Translations under genes and position numbers: made by a program | The notes under the pieces: model-generated | Told to the model about the DNA's origin: nothing | The model's input: the letters and a program-made list of their open reading frames with translations, nothing else | The model's database searches: none | Assembly: GCA_003250275.1 (NCBI GenBank) | Contig: QKGW01000215.1 | Span: 1-5,701 of the forward strand | DNA from: Alphaproteobacteria bacterium | Lineage (GTDB): Bacteria > Pseudomonadota > Alphaproteobacteria > Rhodospirillales > Rhodospirillaceae | Length of the DNA stretch: 5,701 bases | Direction of reading: 5' to 3' | Shown here: one piece after another, positions 1-4,702 of the stretch | How the letters are laid out: every line of letters begins with the position of its first letter | Position numbering within the stretch: the first letter of the stretch is position 1

Positions 1-1
1 C

Positions 2-283
2 GAGGTCGCCCCGGCGCAAAGCCTCGCCGACGGCATCGAGGCGGCGCGCGCCATGTTGCGGCAGTGCTGGTTCGACGCCGAGGCCTGCGCGCGCGGGCTC
101 GAAGCCCTCACCCAGTACCGCCGCGCCTGGAACGGCAAGACCCGCGATTACAAGCCGACGCCGCTGCACGACTGGACCAGCCACGCCGCCGACGCCTTCC
201 GCTACGGCGCGGTGGCGCGCGAGCCGGGGCGGCTCGGGCGCGCGCCGCTCAGGGCGGCGGCGGAGTTCCGGGTGTTGCGTTAA
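2..283 (+). CDS. Phage/GTA-type terminase large subunit, C-terminal fragment (5' end outside window)
   Basis: This is the 3' end (93 codons plus TAA) of a gene that begins upstream of the window; the frame is open from position 2. The large terminase subunit is the ATP-driven motor and nuclease that packages DNA into phage or gene-transfer-agent capsids. The visible part matches the end of its RNase H-like nuclease domain. It shows DGIEAAR, then CWFD, RGLEALTQYRR and W-N-K-T-R-D-Y-K-P, and finally the family signature PLHDWTSHAADAFRY at about 135-215. The Asp in HAADAFRY is expected to be the last metal-binding acidic residue of the nuclease. The end is intact, with a short basic tail after the signature. 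An ATG at position 53 is internal, not a start, because homology-like sequence precedes it in frame. No portal gene follows, which is unusual for this family. Assignment to prophage versus gene transfer agent cannot be made from this piece. Confidence 0.85.
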   Translation, partial: EVAPAQSLADGIEAARAMLRQCWFDAEACARGLEALTQYRRAWNGKTRDYKPTPLHDWTSHAADAFRYGAVAREPGRLGRAPLRAAAEFRVLR

Positions 284-1338
284 TAGCCGGGGTCGGCCTT
301 GCGCAGCGGCGGCAGCTCGTAGCCGTAGGGCAGGAGCGGCTGGTTGCGGCGTTCGGTCTCGGGGTCCTCGGCGCCGCGGTAGAACGCCGCCGCGAGCTGT
401 TCGGGGTCGAGGTTGCGCACGCCGGTGAGGTCGGCGCCGGTGAGGTCGGTGCCGTCGAGCACCGCGCCGACCATTTCCGCGCCGGTGAGCGTCGCGCCCG
501 CGAGCAGCGCGCCCGCGAGGTGGGCGTAGGAGAAGTCCGCGCCCTCGGCGTGGACCCAGGTGAGGTTGGCGTTCTCGAAATCGGCGTTGGCGAGGTTGGC
601 CTCGATCATCTGCACCTTGCGCAGGTCGGCCTTCTGCAGCGTCGCGGAATCGAGGTGTGCGCCGTTCAGGAGCGCGCGCTGCATCGATACGCCGTCGAGC
701 GCGGCGTAGCCGAGGGCGGCGCGGTTGAGGTTGCAGCCGGTCATCACCGCGCCGGTGAACTCGGCGTGCTCCAGCACCGCGTCCTCGAGGATCGCGCCGG
801 TGAAGTCGCAGTCCCAGAACTTCGCCTCGCTCGCGGAGAGGCGGACGCCGCGGATTTCCGCGAGGTCGCCCTCGGCGACGGTGGCGCGCGGCATCACCGC
901 GTCGGTGAGGTCGGCGCCGCGCAGGTTGGCGCCCGGGAGGTTGGCGTCGTGAAGGGCGGCGCCCGAGAGGTCGGCGCCGTTGAGCTTGGCGCGCGCCATC
1001 CGCGCCCGCTTGAGCGAGGAGCGGGCGAACGACAGACCGGCGAGGTTGGCGTTCTCGGCGTTGACGCCGTCGAGCATCATCTCCGAGAGGTCCTGGCGTT
1101 CGAGATCGATGCGGTTCTGCACCAGCCAGGAGAGCGCGGCGGCCTGCCCGGCATCCTTGCGGTTGCCGCGCGCGGAGCGCAGCACGTGGCGCTTGGCCTC
1201 GGCCTGGCTGCGGCGGCGCTGGTCGGCGAAGGCGAGCCAGCGCTGCGAGCCGCCGAGGGTGATGAAGGCCGCGGCGGCGAGTGCGGCGAGCACCAGCACG
1301 CCACCGATGATCCAGCCGATTTCATCGCTATCGGGCAT
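280..1338 (-). CDS. Membrane-anchored pentapeptide-repeat protein (352 aa)
   Basis: The protein begins with one hydrophobic helix (about residues 7-29, IIGGVLVLAALAAAAF core). A basic stretch follows (QRRRSQAEAKR, 40-50), which predicts a cytoplasmic C-terminal body tethered to the inner membrane. Residues 77-306 form 46 consecutive five-residue units with no register break (consensus A-D/N-L-x-x, for example ANLPG, ANLRG, ADLTD, ADFEN, TDLTG, ADLTG). This is the right-handed quadrilateral beta-helix family, here about 11.5 coils. A 46-residue tail (NLDPEQLAAAFYRG...) closes it. The start at 1338 is chosen because the membrane helix follows directly and a GAAAGG element lies 10 nt upstream. 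The in-frame ATG at 1356 has no ribosome site, and the frame further upstream (to 1569) is Pro/Arg-rich and overlaps the divergent gene. The role is unknown: some pentapeptide proteins (Qnr, MfpA) bind gyrase, but those are soluble, so that function should not be transferred. Confidence 0.9.
   Translation of the reverse strand: MPDSDEIGWIIGGVLVLAALAAAAFITLGGSQRWLAFADQRRRSQAEAKRHVLRSARGNRKDAGQAAALSWLVQNRIDLERQDLSEMMLDGVNAENANLAGLSFARSSLKRARMARAKLNGADLSGAALHDANLPGANLRGADLTDAVMPRATVAEGDLAEIRGVRLSASEAKFWDCDFTGAILEDAVLEHAEFTGAVMTGCNLNRAALGYAALDGVSMQRALLNGAHLDSATLQKADLRKVQMIEANLANADFENANLTWVHAEGADFSYAHLAGALLAGATLTGAEMVGAVLDGTDLTGADLTGVRNLDPEQLAAAFYRGAEDPETERRNQPLLPYGYELPPLRKADPGY
421..1110 (-). repeat. 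46 in-register pentapeptide repeats (15-bp coding period)
   Basis: The codons for residues 77-306 of the minus-strand protein divide exactly into 46 five-residue units. The central position is Leu, Met or Phe in nearly all units and the first position is mostly Ala. The weakest units are numbers 18 and 19 (IRGVR, LSASE), yet phase is kept through them. On the plus strand the array appears as recurring GTCGGCGCC / GAGGTTGGCG motifs. These create a spurious long open frame rich in Val-Gly-Glu. Confidence 0.9.
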
Positions 1339-1552
1339 CGGGGAAACGCCTTTCATCGTCGGAGGTTGCGGCGACGCCGGACGGAGCGGCTCCGGATGCG
1401 CCGTCCTGATTTTGGCATTCTGTATCCATGCGGCTGATTTGAAAAGAAGAAATCTGCTCGCGGCGGGGTGCGCGCGGGGGGATGATAACGCGTTGACTTC
1501 GCCTCCCGGTGGTGTTCGAGTGGAGGCTCGTTTGCGAGTCACGGGGGAAGTC
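1339..1552. promoter_or_regulatory. Divergent intergenic control region
   Basis: These 214 bp separate two divergent genes and must hold both promoters or an upstream leader. For the plus-strand gene, TTGACT at 1493-1498 is a good -35 element, but no good -10 lies 16-18 bp downstream (TTCGAG/TCGAGT at 1515-1521). For the minus strand, GATACA (complement of 1421-1426) is a fair -10, with a weak TTCTTT -35 around 1443-1448. An AT-richer island at 1408-1453 is the likeliest promoter core. A perfect 13-bp odd palindrome, CGGAGCGGCTCCG, lies at 1382-1394 and could be an operator. None of these is firm. Confidence 0.35.
1543..1550 (+). promoter_or_regulatory. Ribosome binding site deciding the start of the coiled-coil gene
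   Basis: GGGGGAAG ends 2 nt before the ATG at 1553, with its GGGGA core 4 nt away. The same frame stays open upstream to an ATG at 980, but that stretch lies antisense to the pentapeptide gene and reads as low-complexity Arg/Ser-rich sequence. This site together with the start of the acidic Pro-rich tail therefore fixes the start at 1553. Confidence 0.6.
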
Positions 1553-4492
1553 ATGAGCACCACGCACACCGACGCCGACGAGGCGATGCCAGCCGAAGCG
1601 ACGCCCGAAGCGACGCCGCCGGAAGCGCCGGCTGCGCCGCCGCCGGAAGCCGAGGCGCCGCCCGCGCCGGTGGCCGAGCCGTTGCGTGCCGCCGCGCCCG
1701 AGCCGCCCGCGGCCGATCTCGATCCGCTGCCGCCGCCCGCGCCGTCGCAACCGTGGCCCGCCTATATCGGCATCCTCGCGTCGGGCGTGTGGCTCTCGGT
1801 GGTCGGGGTGTCGCTCTATCAGTCGGGGATGCCGACGCTGTCCGGTTCCTCCAGCCTGATCCCGTGGGAACTCGCGGCGTTCTCGGCGGGCGTCGCCTTG
1901 CCGGTGGCGCTGATCTGGCTGGTCGTCGCCTACCTCGACCGTGGCAAGCGCTTCGAGCGCGAGGTCGCCGAACTGCGCGCGCTGATGCGCCAGATCGCCT
2001 ATCCGACAGGCGCGCACGAGGCGCGGGTGCGGGCGATTTCGGACTCCCTGCGCGCCCAGGCGCAGGACCTCAACGACGCCTCGCACCGCGCGGTGCAGCA
2101 GGTCGACACGGTGCGCGCGCTGCTGCTGCGCCACACCGAGGATCTCGCGGGCGCGGCGACGCGGATCGAGACCGACACCGCGCAGGCGGTGGAGATTTTC
2201 GGCCGCCACGTCGGCGAACTCGCGACCACCGCCGAGGCCGCCACCGAGCGCACCCGCGCCACCGCCGGGGAGCTCGCCAAGGAGGCGCGCGGGCTCAAGG
2301 CGGTGTCCGACGAGACCCGTTCGGTCGGCGCGACCCTCGAAGCGATTCTGAGCGGCCAGTCCGAGGCGATGGCGGAGGCGACGCAGACCCTGCGTGCGAC
2401 CTCGGAGGCGATGTCGCGCGAGACCCGCAAGCAGGAGGAAACTCTCGCCCGCGCCGGCGAGACCACGCGCGGCCACGCCGAGCGGATGACCCAGACGCTG
2501 CAATCCCACGCCGAACGTCTCGACGCCGCCGCCGCCCGCTCGGCGGAGCGCGTCGACGTGATCGCGGCGGCGCTCTCCGACCGCGTTGCCGCGCTCGAGG
2601 CGCTGTTCCGCAAGCAGGAAACCGACCTGCTGCAGGCTTCGGAGACCCTCTCGGAGCAGACCGGGCGGATCACCGGCAGCCTCGGCAAGCAGGCGGCGCA
2701 GCTCAACCAAATCACCGAGACCGTGCTCGACCGCGTCAAGATCGTCGAGGAAGGCCTCGAAATGCAGTCCCGCGAACTCGCCACCGCGTCGGATTCGGCG
2801 ATGGCACGGCTGCGCGCGGTCGGCGACGCGTTCCAGCGCAAGGCGCAGGATCTGCTGGAATCGAGCGATCAGGCGGACGAGCGCATCGGTGCGGCGGTGG
2901 CGCGCTTCGGCGAGCACAGCCAAGTGTTCCAGGACCTCGCCCGCGCGATCGGCGCGGAGAGCGCGAACGCCGCGCAGACCCTCGAAGCCCGCTGCAAGAC
3001 GCTCGGCACCGCGATCGACGGCATCCAGGCGCGCGGCCAGGAGACCGGCGCGCTGCTCAAGGACTACGCCGCCGAGATCAACCGCGACGCCGACAAGGCG
3101 GGCGCGATCGCCGAGACGATCCGCGATTCGCTGCGCAAGCAGGCCGACGAACTCGCCGACGTGGTGCAGCTCGTCGCCACCCAGTCGCGCCTCGGCGAGG
3201 CGTCGCTGAGCCAGCAGAGCCGCCACCTCAACGAGACCGCCAACGAGGTGATGGAGCGCATCCGCGGCATCAGCGACACCATGCGCCAGTCCACCAACGA
3301 GCTGATCGCCGCCACCTCCAAGGTCGGCTTCGAGCTCGAAACCGTGGGCGAGACCTTCCGCCAGCGCGGACGCGACGTCGGCGAGGCTGCCGAGGAAGCG
3401 GCGGCGCGCACCGCCGCGGCGGGCGACAAGCTGATGTCCCAGATCGCCCAGGCGCAGACGGCCTCCGAGGGATCGGTCGACCGCCTCGCCGGCGCGATGG
3501 ACGGCATCAGCCAGCGCGCCGCGGAGATCCGCCAGACCACCGACACCGCGCGCGGCCAGATCGAGGACGTCGGCGCGACCCTCGGTAAGCAGTCCGAGCA
3601 GGTCGGGCGCGTCGCGGGCGAGGCGCAAAAGGCGCTCACCGCGTTCGGCGGCGCGCTGCGCGAGCGCTCGGTCGAGTTCCTCAAGAACACCGACGAGGCG
3701 TCGAGCCGCGTGCGTTCCCTCGGCGACGCGCTGCACCAGATCGCGCGCGACTTCGACGATACCGCGGGCCGCAGCTCCGCCCAGGTGACGGTGGCGGGCG
3801 CGCGCCTCAAGGAGACCATCGACCAGGTCGCCGCAACGACGACGCGGATCAACCAGCAGATCGGCGAGGCGCGCGAATCCTTCCGCGCCCAGGCCACCGA
3901 TCTCGCGGGCAGCGCCGACGTCACGGTGGAGAAGGTCAAGACCCTGATCGACACGGTGCGCCAGAAGGCCGCCGACATGGCGACCACCGGCGACCTCCTC
4001 GAAACCCGCGCGCACAAGCTCGCGGCGCTCCTCGAACAGAAGACCAAGACGATCCTCTCGGTGTCGGAGGATACCGAGGCGCGGGTGCGCGATCTCGAAG
4101 CCCAGAAGGCCGACGTCGAGACCGACCTCTTCCTCAAGGACGCGGCGCAGGTGATCGAACGCCTCCAGGCGATCTCGGTGGACGTCACCCGCGCGTTCCA
4201 GCCCGCGGTCGAAGAGGACCTGTGGAAGCGTTACCACAGAGGCGACCAGGGCGCGTTCCTGCGTCACCTCGCGCGCTCGCTCACCAAGACCCAGGTGCAG
4301 GACATCAAGGACCGTTTCGAGCAGGACGCCGAGTTCCGCGGCTTCGTCACGCGTTATCTCTCGGAGTTCGAGGCGCTCACCGCGCGGGTGCGGCGGTCCG
4401 ACCGGTCCGACGTGCTCACCGCGGTGCTCACCGGTTCGGACATCGGGCGGATCTACATGACCCTCGCCAAGGCGCTCGGCCGCATCGACTGA
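1553..4492 (+). CDS. Giant inner-membrane coiled-coil protein with 25-residue repeats, TipN-like in architecture (979 aa)
   Basis: Four parts are visible. Residues 1-67 are a disordered acidic tail with 21 Pro, 12 Asp/Glu and one Arg. Two hydrophobic helices (about 70-90 and 107-128) are joined by a short Ser/Gly-rich loop. The second is followed by DRGKR, which places both termini in the cytoplasm. Residues 158-843 are a helical rod of 27 repeats of 25 residues with one extra 11-residue segment. Residues about 864-979 form a compact module with WKRY, FLRHLARSL, FRGFVTRYLSEFEAL and a final SDIGRIYMTLAKALGRI. The only Cys is at about residue 481. Established comparison: Caulobacter TipN, a polarity landmark, also has two N-terminal membrane helices and a long cytoplasmic coiled coil. 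Homology to TipN is inferred from architecture only. Generic searches would probably label it apolipoprotein-like or SMC/ATPase-like; no Walker motif is seen, so it is not an SMC ATPase. It probably acts as a membrane-tethered scaffold or spacer. An intrinsic terminator follows the stop by 23 nt. Confidence 0.9.
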   Translation: MSTTHTDADEAMPAEATPEATPPEAPAAPPPEAEAPPAPVAEPLRAAAPEPPAADLDPLPPPAPSQPWPAYIGILASGVWLSVVGVSLYQSGMPTLSGSSSLIPWELAAFSAGVALPVALIWLVVAYLDRGKRFEREVAELRALMRQIAYPTGAHEARVRAISDSLRAQAQDLNDASHRAVQQVDTVRALLLRHTEDLAGAATRIETDTAQAVEIFGRHVGELATTAEAATERTRATAGELAKEARGLKAVSDETRSVGATLEAILSGQSEAMAEATQTLRATSEAMSRETRKQEETLARAGETTRGHAERMTQTLQSHAERLDAAAARSAERVDVIAAALSDRVAALEALFRKQETDLLQASETLSEQTGRITGSLGKQAAQLNQITETVLDRVKIVEEGLEMQSRELATASDSAMARLRAVGDAFQRKAQDLLESSDQADERIGAAVARFGEHSQVFQDLARAIGAESANAAQTLEARCKTLGTAIDGIQARGQETGALLKDYAAEINRDADKAGAIAETIRDSLRKQADELADVVQLVATQSRLGEASLSQQSRHLNETANEVMERIRGISDTMRQSTNELIAATSKVGFELETVGETFRQRGRDVGEAAEEAAARTAAAGDKLMSQIAQAQTASEGSVDRLAGAMDGISQRAAEIRQTTDTARGQIEDVGATLGKQSEQVGRVAGEAQKALTAFGGALRERSVEFLKNTDEASSRVRSLGDALHQIARDFDDTAGRSSAQVTVAGARLKETIDQVAATTTRINQQIGEARESFRAQATDLAGSADVTVEKVKTLIDTVRQKAADMATTGDLLETRAHKLAALLEQKTKTILSVSEDTEARVRDLEAQKADVETDLFLKDAAQVIERLQAISVDVTRAFQPAVEEDLWKRYHRGDQGAFLRHLARSLTKTQVQDIKDRFEQDAEFRGFVTRYLSEFEALTARVRRSDRSDVLTAVLTGSDIGRIYMTLAKALGRID
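2024..4081 (+). repeat. 27 tandem 25-residue (75-bp) coiled-coil repeats plus one 33-bp insertion
   Basis: Residues 158-843 of the coiled-coil protein divide into 25-residue units: seven units, an 11-residue segment (RVDVIAAALSD, 2549-2581), then twenty more. Position 1 is Arg in 12 of 27 units. Position 9 is hydrophobic in 26 of 27 (mostly Leu/Phe), position 12 is often Gln, and position 16 is hydrophobic or Ala in all 27. Positions 2, 5, 20 and 23 are hydrophobic or small. Examples of unit starts are RVRAISDSL, RLRAVGDAF, RIRGISDTM, ELETVGETF and RVRSLGDAL. The repeats are diverged at DNA level, so this is an old protein repeat, not a recent microsatellite-type expansion. Confidence 0.85.
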
Positions 4493-4515
4493 TCCGCCTA
4501 GCGGCAACTCTTGCG

Positions 4516-4554
4516 CGCGCCCCGTAGGGAGTTCCCTCGGGGCGCGTTGTATTT
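4516..4554 (+). terminator. Rho-independent terminator of the coiled-coil gene
   Basis: A 9-bp GC stem, CGCGCCCCG (4516-4524) with CGGGGCGCG (4538-4546), is capped by a further AGGG/CCCT stem (4526-4529 with 4534-4537) and an AGTT loop, with T4525 bulged. The tract after it, TTGTATTT, is only moderately T-rich. It lies just after the stop codon at 4492 and insulates the downstream chemoreceptor gene. Confidence 0.8.
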
Positions 4555-4563
4555 GGGTGAAAG

Positions 4564-4579
4564 TGTGATGAAAGTCACG
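4564..4579. promoter_or_regulatory. CRP-type binding site, TGTGA-N6-TCACG
   Basis: TGTGA (4564-4568), six bases, then TCACG (4575-4579) matches the CRP-family dyad TGTGA-N6-TCACA at 9 of 10 bases. The half-sites have GTGA, the CRP type, not TTGA as in FNR/FixK sites. The centre falls at 4571.5, about 41 bp upstream of the start site predicted from the TACATT element at 4600-4605. That is the class II activator position, overlapping a poor -35. The regulator itself is not in the window. Confidence 0.55.
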
Positions 4580-4612
4580 TCTTTCGCTGATTTGCTCGAT
4601 ACATTCCGATTG
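4577..4612 (+). promoter_or_regulatory. Candidate activator-dependent promoter of the chemoreceptor gene
   Basis: TACATT (4600-4605) keeps the T1, A2, A4 and T6 bases of the -10 consensus. Seventeen bases upstream, the -35 position (ACGTCT, 4577-4582) is poor and overlaps the CRP-like dyad, as expected for activator-dependent transcription. The predicted start near 4612 leaves a leader of about 90 nt. A better-looking TTGACC at 4610-4615 has no acceptable -10 at 16-18 bp spacing. Confidence 0.35.
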
Positions 4613-4662
4613 ACCTTGCGGGGGAATAGGGCAGCATTCGCGTTAATCTAAAAAAGTCGACC

Positions 4663-4679
4663 GGTCGCCTCGCGCGACC
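4663..4679 (+). other. Small leader hairpin upstream of the chemoreceptor start
   Basis: GGTCGC (4663-4668) pairs with GCGACC (4674-4679) around a CTCGC loop. It ends 8 nt before the GAGGA ribosome site. It lacks a T-tract, so it is not a terminator. A role in translation or mRNA stability is possible, but in GC-rich DNA a 6-bp stem may be chance. Confidence 0.25.
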
Positions 4680-4687
4680 TTACCCTT

Positions 4688-4692
4688 GAGGA
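4688..4692 (+). promoter_or_regulatory. Ribosome binding site of the chemoreceptor gene
   Basis: GAGGA lies 10 nt before the ATG at 4703, a slightly long but workable spacing. No other ATG, GTG or TTG in this frame nearby gives a better match, and the globin N-terminal helix begins soon after. Confidence 0.5.
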
Positions 4693-4702
4693 CTGCCTAT
4701 CC

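Noticed and set aside
64..1437. Long plus-strand open frame rich in Val-Gly-Glu repeats (457 codons)
   Set aside because: This is the reverse of the pentapeptide-repeat coding sequence. Its apparent repeats come from the 15-bp codon period of the real minus-strand gene.
980..1552. Upstream extension of the coiled-coil gene to an ATG at 980
   Set aside because: The extra 191 codons lie antisense to the pentapeptide gene and look like noise. The ATG at 1553 has a purine-rich ribosome site and begins the acidic Pro-rich tail.
1339..1569. Upstream extension of the pentapeptide protein to 1569
   Set aside because: It would overlap the start of the divergent gene and encodes Pro/Arg-rich sequence. 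The ATG at 1338 directly precedes the membrane helix.
1753..3588. Plus-strand 611-codon open frame in another phase over the coiled-coil gene
   Set aside because: It is an extremely Arg/Pro/Gly-rich out-of-frame translation with no ribosome site and no recognisable motif.
2024..4081. Coiled-coil rod as an SMC/Rad50-type ATPase or a chemoreceptor signalling domain
   Set aside because: No Walker A, Walker B or signature motif is present, and the QTNLLALNA-type hairpin tip of chemoreceptors is absent from this gene (it is only in the downstream gene).
2024..4081. 75-bp period as a CRISPR array or DNA-level tandem repeat
   Set aside because: Units are diverged at nucleotide level and always in frame. 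There are no identical repeats separated by unique spacers.
1328..4507. Antisense open frame of about 1059 codons opposite the coiled-coil gene
   Set aside because: It is a shadow caused by high GC and third-position bias. It is Arg/Leu/Gly/Ala-rich low-complexity sequence without domains, and the sense strand has clear membrane helices, a 25-residue repeat, a ribosome site and a terminator.
4610..4638. TTGACC as -35 of a second chemoreceptor promoter
   Set aside because: At 17-bp spacing the -10 would be AGCATT, which lacks the key first T and second A. No better match is found at 16 or 18 bp.
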